Shown here one piece after another: positions 25,597-34,959 of a DNA stretch of 64,000 nucleotides. The notes under the pieces are model-generated. The model searched no databases and had not been told where the DNA came from. It was given only the letters and a program-made list of their open reading frames with translations. The DNA is from Cochleicola gelatinilyticus (GTDB taxonomy: Bacteria > Bacteroidota > Bacteroidia > Flavobacteriales > Flavobacteriaceae). The stretch spans positions 62,001-126,000 of the forward strand of contig NZ_LRXL01000053.1 in the NCBI RefSeq assembly GCF_001637325.1, written 5' to 3'. Both the position numbers and the translations under genes were made by a program. The number at the start of each line of letters is the position of its first letter. Position 1 is the stretch's first letter.

Positions 25597-26616
25597 TTAT
25601 TCGTTTAGAACTTTCATCCATTTTTGTTTTACATTTATCCAATCGAAATCCTCTACAATCTTTCTGGCATTAGTAGCAATTTGCATAGCATCTTCGGGAT
25701 TGGTAGTTAAATGAGTAATGGCAGAAATCATAGCTTCTGTATTATCGGGAGGAACTAACAGTCCGTTAATCTTTGTTTGGATAAGAAATGGAATTCCTCC
25801 TACATTGGTAGAAATAACAGGAAGACCAAGTGCCATCGCTTCAATCACACTTACTGGCATGTTATCGTAAAAGGTGGTGTTTAAAAAAATGGTAGATTCT
25901 TTAGAGCGCGTTATCCACTCTTCCTTTGTTAATTTCCCAGTAAATATTACGGGAAGATTTTCTGCTTCAGCAAAGGCTTTGCATTTCATTAAGCTACCAT
26001 CTTTTTCGGGACCTATCATACATAAACTGGCAGCTATCCCGTTTTCAACAAGTTGCTTTAAAACTTTTAATGCCAACATTGGGTTATATATTTCAGAAAA
26101 TGAACGAACCCACAATAATTTAGGAGGATATGCTTTCCGAAGTAAAAAAGGATACTTTTCCAGTTCAATAGAGTTCGGTATAAATATCACATTGTTATAG
26201 CCTCTTTTTTGAAACATTTCCTTTAAAAAAAGAGATGGAGAGACGTTTATAGCCGCATTATTAAATAATTTATTGCTCAGCATTGGACTATTTTTTAAAC
26301 GTTCCTGCAAGTTCCCTCCATGAAGAATTGGAATGTAAGGTATCTTGAAGATCCTACAAAGCTTAGCTACATATACTGCGTAATAAAAATTTTGAGTGCT
26401 GTACGTATCTATAAGTACTTTACTAACGACGTTTCGGTGCTTACAAACACAATAGAGCATATGAAGTAGTCGAAAAATTTTATTTTTTTTGTGAGAGGCG
26501 GTTTCTATACGGTACCCTTCTTGCTTTAATAGAGCAGAGAGACTTTCTATAGTTGTTAACGTACCTCCTTGTGCAGAGGGTTTATTTCCTATGTATAATA
26601 GTTTTCCTTGTAACAT
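25597..26616 (-). CDS. Glycosyltransferase family 4 protein
   Basis: A 339-residue GT-B glycosyltransferase. The N-terminal half starts LLYIGNKPSAQGGTLTTIESLSALL, and the C-terminal half holds the nucleotide-sugar site with FLNTTFYDNMPVSVIEAMALGLPVISTNVGGIPFLI. The E-x7-E pattern is approximately met in this stretch. It overlaps the upstream O-antigen ligase-like gene by 35 nt, the longest overlap in the locus, so the true start could be slightly later, though no nearby ATG is available. Donor and acceptor unknown. Confidence 0.87.
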   Translation of the reverse strand: MLQGKLLYIGNKPSAQGGTLTTIESLSALLKQEGYRIETASHKKNKIFRLLHMLYCVCKHRNVVSKVLIDTYSTQNFYYAVYVAKLCRIFKIPYIPILHGGNLQERLKNSPMLSNKLFNNAAINVSPSLFLKEMFQKRGYNNVIFIPNSIELEKYPFLLRKAYPPKLLWVRSFSEIYNPMLALKVLKQLVENGIAASLCMIGPEKDGSLMKCKAFAEAENLPVIFTGKLTKEEWITRSKESTIFLNTTFYDNMPVSVIEAMALGLPVISTNVGGIPFLIQTKINGLLVPPDNTEAMISAITHLTTNPEDAMQIATNARKIVEDFDWINVKQKWMKVLNE

Positions 26617-27943
26617 GAATTATAGTGATAAGTCCTAGTCCATAAATAAATGCAGGAGCCGCAATTCGCATTGAGGAATGATTTATTGTTAAAAACCAAA
26701 ATACTAAAAAGGTATATAGGTAAAGGTTTGATTTGTTTTTAATTCTGAAAACTAAAGGCGTAATTATTAAAATAAGTAGGGCAGATATTCCGAGGATGCC
26801 GTGTTCAGATAACGTTCTACTTACTTCATTGTGCGTCGCAGAAAGGCGTCCTGTTTCTTCGAGACGATATTCTTTCATTTTTCCAACTCCAATTCCCACG
26901 ATGGGATTTTCATAAAAAGCCTGCAATTCGGTAGATACTAACTCACTTCTTCCCGTGGTAAGATCTTCTTTTTCACGTCCAGCCGCATCTTGATTCGCAT
27001 ACCTTTTATCGATAAAACCAACAGTAGCTATCGAAGTTATAACCCAAGTGAATACAACAACGGCCGAAGCAACTAAAATTTTAGGAACTATGCTAACTCT
27101 ATCTTTTCCTTTCGATTGAATTAAATAGGTCGCCAATAGTAACAAAACACAAACAACCCCTGTAATTACGCCTCCTCGAGAGAAAGTAACGATAGCTCTG
27201 TAACCTACCAAACCGAGTAGAGATATATCGATTATATTAATAAATGTATTTCTTATTAATATAAAACGAGAAAATAAAATTAATACGCCAAGCCCCAATA
27301 TAGTAGCAACTTGATTGGGACCAAAACCACCGGAAGCTGCAAAATTAGAGGCCGTATTTGTTAATACATCTCTAATATTAGGCGTGTACAGATATAAATA
27401 GACAGTTGTTGCAATGATGGGAAGAAGTAATGCTAAAAGAATTCCTTGAAACCGCCTCATTGATATCCTCCTGTCATAACAATATAATGCCGAAATTGCT
27501 AAGCATAAAGGGCCACTTAAATTAAACCCTATTGCGTTTCCAAATTTTGCTTCATAGTTTAAACTTATAGAAGCCACAAAAATTCCTGGGATTAAGAATA
27601 AAATAAATATTACATAAGGCCACGATTTGGTGGTGAAACCTTTAAAGAACATTCCTATTACTAAAAAAATAATAACCATGTATTTAGCAAATTCATAAGA
27701 AATTGCCCCACCTGTCATCCTTGAGAAAACTTCAAAACCTGTAACATAGGCTGCTCCTAGCAACACCTCATCTCTTCTATTTCCGTTCGAAAAAACTCGG
27801 TATAAGAAATATATAATACCAACCAAAAAGAAAATCTTCGAACTTGCTTCTACTACAAAAACAATTAATCCCATTGCTATGTGCAACATGATAAGACGTA
27901 TGTAGACACTATTAGAAACTGGAATCTGATTATTTATTTTCAA
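26582..27943 (-). CDS. O-antigen ligase / polymerase-like membrane protein
   Basis: A 453-residue protein with about 11-12 hydrophobic helices. The large periplasmic loop carries the Wzy_C/WaaL-type motif NPIVGIGVGKMKEYR, then LSATHNEVSRTLSEHGILG, with the conserved His of HNE. Proteins of this superfamily either join finished glycan to lipid A core (WaaL) or polymerise repeat units (Wzy), and sequence does not separate the two. This matters here because the locus also encodes an ABC-2 exporter, which usually carries chains already polymerised in the cytoplasm. A 4-nt overlap with the upstream glycosyltransferase indicates coupling. Confidence 0.85.
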   Translation of the reverse strand: MKINNQIPVSNSVYIRLIMLHIAMGLIVFVVEASSKIFFLVGIIYFLYRVFSNGNRRDEVLLGAAYVTGFEVFSRMTGGAISYEFAKYMVIIFLVIGMFFKGFTTKSWPYVIFILFLIPGIFVASISLNYEAKFGNAIGFNLSGPLCLAISALYCYDRRISMRRFQGILLALLLPIIATTVYLYLYTPNIRDVLTNTASNFAASGGFGPNQVATILGLGVLILFSRFILIRNTFINIIDISLLGLVGYRAIVTFSRGGVITGVVCVLLLLATYLIQSKGKDRVSIVPKILVASAVVVFTWVITSIATVGFIDKRYANQDAAGREKEDLTTGRSELVSTELQAFYENPIVGIGVGKMKEYRLEETGRLSATHNEVSRTLSEHGILGISALLILIITPLVFRIKNKSNLYLYTFLVFWFLTINHSSMRIAAPAFIYGLGLITIIHVTRKTIIHRK

Positions 27944-28998
27944 CTTTTATAAAATTTCAATAGTTCGGGAAGTACAGCTTTTAGAGAATACCTCGCTTCA
28001 ACTTGATTTCGAAATGCTGCTCCATCTTTTTTTCGAAGCGTATCATTTTCTATATAATCTATAAGTGCTGCAGCTAACTGTTGCGAATCTTTTACGGCTA
28101 CTACTCTCCCAGTATCTTGAATTACTTCTTTACAATATCCTACATTTGTAGTTACCACTGCAAGTCCTGCACCGCCATATTCTAATAGTGCCATAGGCAG
28201 CCCTTCGCTATCTGATGACAATACCCCTATTGAAGCTCTATTTAAATATTTGTCTACTGAAGAAACACTTCCGGTAAATTCCACAACCTTAGATAACCCA
28301 TGCTCTGCAACGTATTGTTTTAGTGATTCAGAATAAAGGTCATTACTATCTTTTCCTATTAACTGAAGCTGCCAATCTTGATGTTGATGATGAACGATAC
28401 GAAATGCTTCAAGCAAATTTAGATGGTTTTTAGGACTTCGTAAATTTGCTAGGCAAACAATCACTTTTTCTTTATGATTGCGTATAGCTTCAAAGGTATC
28501 TAAAAGTACAAAATTGGGAAGGTACATCACTTTTTTGGTTGCAAGATTTTGCAAGCACCAATTTTTAAGTTCGCTATTAACTGTAATAATTCCTTTAAAA
28601 AAAAAGGAACAGAAATATAGGGTTTTGTTCTCTGAGCGAGACATTTCTACACGACTTCCTAAATGTTCATGCCAAAACAAAGTAATATTAGGGCATACAA
28701 TTTTTAGCAACGTAGCAAAGAAAAAAGAGGTGGTGTGGGCATGAACAATTTGAATGTTGTGTAGGCATACAAATTTTCTAAGTCTTAATAAGGCAGAAAA
28801 ATCTAGTGTTTTTTTCTTGTTTACAAATGTATATTCTACCCTTTCAGAAATAGTCTTTTTTAACAATCCTTCTTTCCTTGTTGCTGCAATTGCCGAAAAA
28901 TCTGTTGTAGCCGTTGAAGCCAAAGCATTCGCAAAAGTAATGGCTACTCGTTCTGCGCCTCCCCCATCTAAAGAATCTATAAGCTGTAAAACTCGCAT
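27940..28998 (-). CDS. Glycosyltransferase family 4 protein
   Basis: A 352-residue GT-B enzyme. It opens with VLQLIDSLDGGGAERVAITFANAL, the usual GT4 glycine-rich loop. HAHTTSFFFATLL and HEHLGSRVEMSRSE follow in the acceptor half. The donor half has VIVCLANLRSPKNHLNLLEAF and SSDSEGLPMALLEYGGAGLAVVTTNVGYCKEVI. The start overlaps the preceding stop by one base (TAATG type) and the end overlaps the next gene by 4 nt. Sugar specificity unknown. Confidence 0.88.
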   Translation of the reverse strand: MRVLQLIDSLDGGGAERVAITFANALASTATTDFSAIAATRKEGLLKKTISERVEYTFVNKKKTLDFSALLRLRKFVCLHNIQIVHAHTTSFFFATLLKIVCPNITLFWHEHLGSRVEMSRSENKTLYFCSFFFKGIITVNSELKNWCLQNLATKKVMYLPNFVLLDTFEAIRNHKEKVIVCLANLRSPKNHLNLLEAFRIVHHQHQDWQLQLIGKDSNDLYSESLKQYVAEHGLSKVVEFTGSVSSVDKYLNRASIGVLSSDSEGLPMALLEYGGAGLAVVTTNVGYCKEVIQDTGRVVAVKDSQQLAAALIDYIENDTLRKKDGAAFRNQVEARYSLKAVLPELLKFYKS

Positions 28999-30107
28999 TA
29001 CACTAATTCTTTTATTTGATTCTCAAAATCATCTAATGTATAACGGTGCGACCATATTCGTCCGTTATTAGATAGCTTTTGCAATTCCTTCTCGTTCATT
29101 AAGAGTGTCTGTAATGCTTTCACATCGTTATTTAAATCTAATTGTAGTAGCAATCCTCTAGATTCATTATTTAGCATCCATGGCACGCACGATATGGCGG
29201 TCACTACAGGAATAACACCCCAGAACATCGCTTCTGCTACAACTTTTGGCCATCCTTCAGATTTAGAGGGTAATAGTAACAAATGGCTTTTTTTATAGGC
29301 CTCTTCTACTTCTTGTGCGGATTTATTGCCATGTAACGTAATATGTTCTGAAAGGTTATTATTTAGAATATAAGTTGAAAGCGCTCGCCTTTCTGCCCCA
29401 TCACCAAACAAATCTAATCTACAAATTATCCCCCTTTTAATTAAAGCTTCTATTAATTGGAGCGCATATAGCGGGCGTTTGCCTTCAGATAAACTTCCTA
29501 CAAATAGAAAACGATAGGGCGCTGTTATTGTTCGAGAAGTACTTTCTAAGATTTTTTCTTTTCGATAACTCGCAGTAAAAAAAGATTTAATATTCTTTGT
29601 TTGTTTTGGCCATACTCCATACACCAATACATTCATATTTTTAGTAAGTGTCGTGTTTTGTAAGATCCATTTCTGTATTCTGTAACTAAGCGGTTGTGTC
29701 GCCCTCGGATCCCAATTTCCAGCATATTTAGCCGTCTTAGATTTCTTCGGAAAAAAAATTTGTGCCACACATCCAATTAAGGAGATTGTTCCTGGACAGC
29801 GCAAATGGATATGATCTGCCTTGCGCATTTGAATTAAGATTACAAAAAAAATATAAATAGAGGCGCCAAATGCTTTTAAAGCCTGCAAAGGGGTGGCAAA
29901 TGAAATCCACGGTATGGAAACTATTTGAAGGTCTTTCCTTTTAAAGGAACCTTTTAGTAACGTGTCACTATATTGAGTGGGTGAAACTATGGTAACTTGA
30001 TCTGCCAAATCGAACCACATATTCATTTCTTTCACATAGGGCGCGTACGAATAATAAAGACCTTCTTCTTGAAGCGTAGGTGCTAATGTGACAACCAAAA
30101 ATTTCAC
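28998..30107 (-). CDS. Glycosyltransferase family 4 protein
   Basis: A 369-residue GT-B enzyme beginning MKFLVVTLAPTLQEEGLYYSY. The acceptor-side half includes ADHIHLRCPGTISLIGCVAQ and KYAGNWDPRATQPLSYRIQKW. The donor half has YRFLFVGSLSEGKRPLYALQLIEAL and LPSKSEGWPKVVAEAMFWGVIPVVTAISCVPWML, the GT4 E-x7-E region. A 4-nt overlap joins it to the acetyltransferase upstream and a 1-nt overlap to the next glycosyltransferase. Substrate unknown. Confidence 0.88.
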   Translation of the reverse strand: MKFLVVTLAPTLQEEGLYYSYAPYVKEMNMWFDLADQVTIVSPTQYSDTLLKGSFKRKDLQIVSIPWISFATPLQALKAFGASIYIFFVILIQMRKADHIHLRCPGTISLIGCVAQIFFPKKSKTAKYAGNWDPRATQPLSYRIQKWILQNTTLTKNMNVLVYGVWPKQTKNIKSFFTASYRKEKILESTSRTITAPYRFLFVGSLSEGKRPLYALQLIEALIKRGIICRLDLFGDGAERRALSTYILNNNLSEHITLHGNKSAQEVEEAYKKSHLLLLPSKSEGWPKVVAEAMFWGVIPVVTAISCVPWMLNNESRGLLLQLDLNNDVKALQTLLMNEKELQKLSNNGRIWSHRYTLDDFENQIKELV

Positions 30108-30655
30108 TTTATATATGCCTTAGAATTGTTATTACTTACCTCTATAGCTGGAACTCCAACAACTGTAGTTTCCTCTGTAACATCTTTTACAACTAACGAG
30201 TTTGCACCTATTACAGCACCATCCCCAACTCTAATGTTCCCTACTACTGTTGCGTTTGCGCCAATATACACATTATTACCAAGGATAGGAACTCCACGTT
30301 TGGTACCTCTTCCGCTTACCCCAATGGTAACGCCTTGAGAAATATTGCAATTGTTCCCAATTACAGCGTTTGCATTTATAATAATATTTCCGAAATGTCC
30401 AACGTAAAATGAGTGTCCAATCGTTGCTGAATACGGAATAGAAATTCCCGTCACAATCTCGATCCATTTCTGACTTATAACTCCTAAAATTAGTAAAGGA
30501 ACTTTTAAAAATGTAGGCAATTTGCTTCTAAAAACTGCATTATATAAACGATATACACATAATGCCCATAAACCTTGCTGAGTAAATAATACTACCAGCG
30601 CAGATTTACCAGAGTATTTCTTGTATTTTTTTAAATCTGAAGAAAACTTACCCAT
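30104..30655 (-). CDS. Serine-acetyltransferase-like hexapeptide-repeat transferase
   Basis: From the ATG at 30655 the protein has 183 residues (MGKFSSDLKKYKKYSGKSAL). The N-terminus contains helices, followed by a left-handed beta-helix of hexapeptide repeats (IGHSFYVGHFGNIIINANAVIGNNCNI, GTKRGVPILGNNVYIGANATVVGN). These match CysE-type serine acetyltransferases. Inside glycan clusters such proteins probably acetylate a sugar. An open frame extends to 30739 but would overlap the upstream gene by 92 nt. The chosen start gives an 8-nt overlap, in keeping with the rest of the locus. Confidence 0.8.
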   Translation of the reverse strand: MGKFSSDLKKYKKYSGKSALVVLFTQQGLWALCVYRLYNAVFRSKLPTFLKVPLLILGVISQKWIEIVTGISIPYSATIGHSFYVGHFGNIIINANAVIGNNCNISQGVTIGVSGRGTKRGVPILGNNVYIGANATVVGNIRVGDGAVIGANSLVVKDVTEETTVVGVPAIEVSNNNSKAYIK

Positions 30656-31781
30656 CGGTCTGTATGTGTTTATAAAAAGAGATATTTTCTTCCAGTAATT
30701 TTGTTTTATTATAACGTTGCCGAACCAATTCTCCAGCATTTTTTCCTATTTGTTTTGCTTTATTGGGCGCTTCTAGATACCAGCAAATACACTCGGCAAT
30801 ATCGGCAGGATTATAGACATCGCATAATAAACCTGTCTCTTTATGAATAATTGTTTCTGGTCCTGGTCCGTATTTAGAAAAAACAACGGGTTTGTAAAGT
30901 AGCATCGCTTCAAGCGATACTAAGCCTTGCGTTTCCATATGTGATGGAAAAACACAGATACTCGCCTCAGCATATTTTGTAGTAAGCAAAGTTCTCGATA
31001 CACTTCCATGAAACGTCACGTTCTTAAAAAAACTTGCATCATATTTATTGTGTAACATTTCAATGTACGAATCGCCGTTCGGAAAAAACCAGTCTCTTCC
31101 ATATAAATCTAATCTAACCTCAGGATATTGGGTTCGAACTATCTTAAAAGCTTCCAACAGTTGACGCACCCCTTTCTTCTCGCAAATTGTACCTGCGAAT
31201 AAAATATGATTTAACCGTTCTGTAACTTTTGGAATTTCAACATCAGTATCGATCATATTCCTTATAATACGCACTGGCTTATTCCGATAATTAAGATACT
31301 TCTCTGTATGCTCTTTTACATATTCAGAAATAGCTATAAAACCATCTGCTTTTCTAAAAGATCGTTTTTCTAAAATAGCTTTCCTACGATTAATACCACG
31401 TCGTTCAGCTTCAGAAAAAAAATGATGTCCTCCGTGTAACCGTATTATTTTCTTTGCAGGATGTCGTTTAGAAAGTAATGCAAGTCCCGATTCTGGGGTT
31501 TCAATTATATCAATTTTTGTTTTTTTATGAATCGAACGAAGCTCCTTATTAAAGGCTTTTGAGTTGTATAAAAAATTGGGTATAACACTTTTATTTTTTG
31601 GCAAACGAATAATTTCTACACCGTCATCTTTTAATACCTCTCTTTTAGAAATAGTATTAATTCCTACTATATGTACTTTATGACCATGCTGCACCAAGGT
31701 TGTTCCAAAGGTCTGAAGGAATGTCCCCAAACCACCCGAGGTCCAAAGTGGATATTCGTTAGAAAGAAATACAATGTGCAT
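30648..31781 (-). CDS. Glycosyltransferase family 4 protein
   Basis: A 377-residue GT-B enzyme with the canonical opening HIVFLSNEYPLWTSGGLGTFLQTFG. The acceptor-side segment KIIRLHGGHHFFSEAERRG follows, and the donor half has LNHILFAGTICEKKGVRQLLEAF. The signature FPSHMETQGLVSLEAMLLYKPVVFSKYGPGPETIIH contains the conserved glutamates. Three bases separate it from the sulfotransferase upstream, and its stop overlaps the acetyltransferase start. Substrate unknown. Confidence 0.9.
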   Translation of the reverse strand: MHIVFLSNEYPLWTSGGLGTFLQTFGTTLVQHGHKVHIVGINTISKREVLKDDGVEIIRLPKNKSVIPNFLYNSKAFNKELRSIHKKTKIDIIETPESGLALLSKRHPAKKIIRLHGGHHFFSEAERRGINRRKAILEKRSFRKADGFIAISEYVKEHTEKYLNYRNKPVRIIRNMIDTDVEIPKVTERLNHILFAGTICEKKGVRQLLEAFKIVRTQYPEVRLDLYGRDWFFPNGDSYIEMLHNKYDASFFKNVTFHGSVSRTLLTTKYAEASICVFPSHMETQGLVSLEAMLLYKPVVFSKYGPGPETIIHKETGLLCDVYNPADIAECICWYLEAPNKAKQIGKNAGELVRQRYNKTKLLEENISFYKHIQTDG

Positions 31782-31784
31782 AGA

Positions 31785-32513
31785 TTATTCCTTTAAACAG
31801 GCAACTATTTCTGGATCTTTTATAGTTTCCTGCAGGGTGTGAAAGTTTACTATAAGTTCTTGTAACCCTCCTTTATTTTGTTTTTTCAATTGACTTTTTT
31901 TCGAAAGATACTGAAACCCAACAAACTCACCAACGCGCTTCATAACCACATTGGTACTTGTCGTTAATTCTTCATACGATATTTCAAGATACTCTCGCGA
32001 GCTATACTTTTCTCTAATACGTTTCTCATGAGCTCGCGTATGGTTAAATTCGTGCATAAGCTCTTGTGGATCTATAGAAATTTTTCTTTGTGACTGCCCC
32101 TCTTTATACACCCAAGCATCAGTCTCTTCAGCAATTTTTTTCGAAACAATAGAACGTACTATATTATTTCTAACAAGGTGAATAATTTTGATAGAATTGT
32201 CTTCTTCAATTTTTTTCCAAACGGTGCGATCATCAGAATCGAAAGGGTGATCGTAAAATAGTTTGAATCCTACGTATTTCACCGATTTCCGTTTACTTCC
32301 GAAGAAAGCATTCCATATTTTTAAGGTATTTCTTCCATGCAGCCGCCTAAATATTTCACCTGTAAACTGCACCCCGTACTGATTATTAAGCAAACTTATA
32401 AGGTAATTAGAACCTGTACGTGATCTGCAAATTATAACCACTTTCTCATATTTTTTTGTTCCGAAGAAAAACAAATATAATTTTTTAATCTTTCTACGTA
32501 AGCGTACTTCCAT
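31785..32513 (-). CDS. Sulfotransferase (Stf0-like), first of three in the locus
   Basis: A 242-residue protein of the PAPS-dependent sulfotransferase superfamily. The 5'-phosphosulfate-binding loop is CRSRTGSNYL (residues 29-38), and the 3'-phosphate motif is IKIIHLVRNNIVRSIVSKKIAEET. A later EYLEISYEELTTS resembles the conserved YE(D/E)L segment of sugar sulfotransferases such as Stf0. The likely reaction is sulfation of a sugar hydroxyl from PAPS. It lies directly after the exostosin-like gene with no gap. Confidence 0.83.
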   Translation of the reverse strand: MEVRLRRKIKKLYLFFFGTKKYEKVVIICRSRTGSNYLISLLNNQYGVQFTGEIFRRLHGRNTLKIWNAFFGSKRKSVKYVGFKLFYDHPFDSDDRTVWKKIEEDNSIKIIHLVRNNIVRSIVSKKIAEETDAWVYKEGQSQRKISIDPQELMHEFNHTRAHEKRIREKYSSREYLEISYEELTTSTNVVMKRVGEFVGFQYLSKKSQLKKQNKGGLQELIVNFHTLQETIKDPEIVACLKE

Positions 32514-33557
32514 TTAGCTCTTATTAAGTTTCAACACCCTATTTAAAGATACTGCCAACTGGTCAAAATAAGCATCTTTCGTAAAATAAGATTTCCATAA
32601 TTCTCGATTCTCTTTTTGAAGAGAGACAAAATCTGAAGCCATTTTATTTCGATGATAAGCTTGAAGTTCCGCTGCAATATTGGCGACTTTTTTCTCTTCT
32701 ATTATAAAGATGTGATTCTTCCAATTAATTACATCTTCGAAAGGAAGTTTGCAGTCTGTATCTACTAGTATAGGAATGCGACCCATGGCAAGTGTTTCAT
32801 AAAACCGTACCGAAAAGTTCCCTGTCCCTCGAAGACAAAATGTGTAGGGGTTGTTAAAGATATTTTCATAAAAATCCAAAGAAGTGCGCTTTCTTTCTTC
32901 TGAAGTAATCACTCCTGCTCTATATTTTTTTCTGAAAATAAAATTTGTTACAACAGTGTCATTCTTCTGAAGCAACCGCAAATACCGGTATCTTTTTGCG
33001 CTCGAAGGATAAAACCTCTGAATATCTGATGGATCTTTCCCCATCATCCGCCGAACATTTCCTTTTACAAATAACAACCATTCCTTTATTTGTTTGGTCA
33101 CAGCTGCATTAGAGTGCCCTACAAACCCAATAGCTGCTTGATCTTCTTTTTCTAACGGAATAAATGATTCTCCTAAAAAATGCAAAGGATCTTCAATAAA
33201 CGGAGGCATGATAAACGTATTGGTGTGCATCTTAGATTTAAAACCTCCTAACCGCACCGTATAAATGTCCTCTTTCTTAAAGCTCATTCCATAATCCCCA
33301 CTTGTAAACAGAAGTATGGGTTTTTTATGGGTACGTGAACGTTTAAAAAAGCTATGAACATACTCTTTCTTTCCTTGTTCATACAAATATTCAACACGTA
33401 ATGGAAGTATTGTAAAATCACATTCGGCAACCGTTGGCACCAATTTATAGATGGCGTTTATTTTAGAATTAACAACAGCTAATTGCTGTAATAGCGGAAA
33501 AACATTTACCGATGTTTCATCCTTCAGTAACTCACTATCGGTATACAGTTTAATCAT
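32514..33557 (-). CDS. Exostosin-like (GT47-type) glycosyltransferase
   Basis: A 347-residue protein. The C-terminal half carries the exostosin signature: NPYTFCLRGTGNFSVRFYETLAMGRIPILVDTD, then LPFEDVINWKNHIFII. This corresponds to the animal and plant pattern FCL(C)PRGxxxxSxRxxEAxxxGCIPVxxxD...PFxxxxxW. The N-terminal half is less conserved. In animals this domain polymerises heparan sulfate (GlcA/GlcNAc transfer); in plants it adds arabinose, galactose or xylose. Bacterial members are little studied. An 8-nt overlap joins it to the gene upstream. The neighbouring sulfotransferase makes a sulfated product plausible. Confidence 0.78.
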   Translation of the reverse strand: MIKLYTDSELLKDETSVNVFPLLQQLAVVNSKINAIYKLVPTVAECDFTILPLRVEYLYEQGKKEYVHSFFKRSRTHKKPILLFTSGDYGMSFKKEDIYTVRLGGFKSKMHTNTFIMPPFIEDPLHFLGESFIPLEKEDQAAIGFVGHSNAAVTKQIKEWLLFVKGNVRRMMGKDPSDIQRFYPSSAKRYRYLRLLQKNDTVVTNFIFRKKYRAGVITSEERKRTSLDFYENIFNNPYTFCLRGTGNFSVRFYETLAMGRIPILVDTDCKLPFEDVINWKNHIFIIEEKKVANIAAELQAYHRNKMASDFVSLQKENRELWKSYFTKDAYFDQLAVSLNRVLKLNKS

Positions 33558-34959
33558 TACACACCGTATTTTCTGAAAGCAAATAGGTTGCGATCTGTTT
33601 CGAACTCTCTGTGAGCGGATGTTCTACAATTACTTTCATCCATTCCTTCTTGTCTTTTCCTATCACCTTAGGACTTTCAAGACCCTGCTGTAACGCTTTA
33701 TCCCATTCATTTTTATTTTTAATCCAACCTACAGCATCCAAATGAGTCATTGTTCTAAAATGTTGAAATTTATATACAGTGTCTACCGACCAGTCGGGAT
33801 TTTTAGGAGAATCGTAAAAAATATAAAAACAGGGTTTGTTGTAAACGGCAAAATCATGTGCCATGGTAGACCCAATATTTACGACAAATTCTGAATGCCG
33901 CGCTAGATTCACCAACATGGTTAGATCGTCTGTCTTCGGAAAAAACCATCCCCAATTTTTCATAGAAGCTTCCCAGATGGGGTCAAGCGGTATAATAAGT
34001 GTTTCAAATTTTTTTAACACAGCATTAAAACGATCTGAAGCATCTACTGGGGCACGCCTAAAAAGTAACTGTGGTCGTCTCTCTTCTGGGATTCGCAATA
34101 CCGCTTCTGCCATGTGTTCCAAATACTCGGGGTCGTTGGGAGAAGTTAAAACGTCGTCACCGCTATAACATACCCACTTTTTATGAGCATCCAGTCCGTT
34201 TTGTTTAGCGAATGAATCTCGGTCTAAAAACAGGTCCTCTTTAAAATAAAACTCAAATTGCGGGGTTCCTGTCACTAGTACAGTTTCCTGATCTATTTCG
34301 GGATAGTACTGTTCCATTTCGGTTTTCATATACGAAGACCACACCAAATAAGTATCTGGTTGAACTGCTAACCGGGCTTTTGGTAAATTATCCCAAGAAT
34401 AAATAGCACTTATTACAGGGATGCCTTCTTTGCGTGCAGCTAAACATATTGGCATAAGCGACGCAACCCGCTGGTGGGTAATAAATATGTTATCTGGAGC
34501 CAATTCTTTAAGTTGCTGCTGGTAGGAAGAAATAATCTCTGAAGACCAATTTTCTCTACTTTTCTGTTCGAATTTAAGTATCCGTGCATATCGCTTGGAA
34601 GCCCAGCGACCTAAAAATTCTGCCACGGTATATAAAATTTTTAGCTTTCCTTTCTTGTTCTTTTTCCTCCAGCTGCTCATAATCGTAGGGTTCTCCCTAT
34701 GCTTCGAATTATGGAGTAATCTAGCATATGTAGCCGCTTCCCGATAAAGCCGAGTCCGCAAAGGCTCTTTTGCTAAAACCAACTGTTTTGTTTTAATTGA
34801 AATATCATGAAGCGCACCCACCTCGCTAAAAGCAGCTTCAGGAAGTGCCGACCAAAACGTTATATCGGCATCCTCTTTGAGGTGTGTTAACAAATCGGAA
34901 TACAAGTAATTCTTTATACCAACTCCGTCTGGGACAACAAAAAGTAGCTTTTTTTTCAT
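33550..34959 (-). CDS. Unassigned GT-B-like protein, candidate nonulosonate transferase
   Basis: A 469-residue soluble protein with two Rossmann-like halves. The first starts KKKLLFVVPDGVGIKNYLYSDLL, and its second part includes FITHQRVASLMPICLAARKEG and ISAIYSWDNLPKARL. The second half has VLVTGTPQFEFY, WVCYSGDDVLTSPNDPEY and RHSEFVVNIGSTMAHDFAVYNKPCFYIFYD. The late GSTMAHD...NKP block is reminiscent of GT-B donor sites in CDP-glycerol and epimerase-like transferases. I cannot place it in a numbered sialyltransferase family. It overlaps neuA by 4 nt and follows neuB-neuC-neuA, so it may use the CMP-activated sugar; this is inference. Confidence 0.6.
   Translation of the reverse strand: MKKKLLFVVPDGVGIKNYLYSDLLTHLKEDADITFWSALPEAAFSEVGALHDISIKTKQLVLAKEPLRTRLYREAATYARLLHNSKHRENPTIMSSWRKKNKKGKLKILYTVAEFLGRWASKRYARILKFEQKSRENWSSEIISSYQQQLKELAPDNIFITHQRVASLMPICLAARKEGIPVISAIYSWDNLPKARLAVQPDTYLVWSSYMKTEMEQYYPEIDQETVLVTGTPQFEFYFKEDLFLDRDSFAKQNGLDAHKKWVCYSGDDVLTSPNDPEYLEHMAEAVLRIPEERRPQLLFRRAPVDASDRFNAVLKKFETLIIPLDPIWEASMKNWGWFFPKTDDLTMLVNLARHSEFVVNIGSTMAHDFAVYNKPCFYIFYDSPKNPDWSVDTVYKFQHFRTMTHLDAVGWIKNKNEWDKALQQGLESPKVIGKDKKEWMKVIVEHPLTESSKQIATYLLSENTVCND

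Noticed and set aside
30656-30739. N-terminal extension of the serine-acetyltransferase-like gene
   Set aside because: It would overlap the upstream glycosyltransferase by 92 nt and adds a sequence not seen in the family; the ATG at 30655 gives the usual short overlap.
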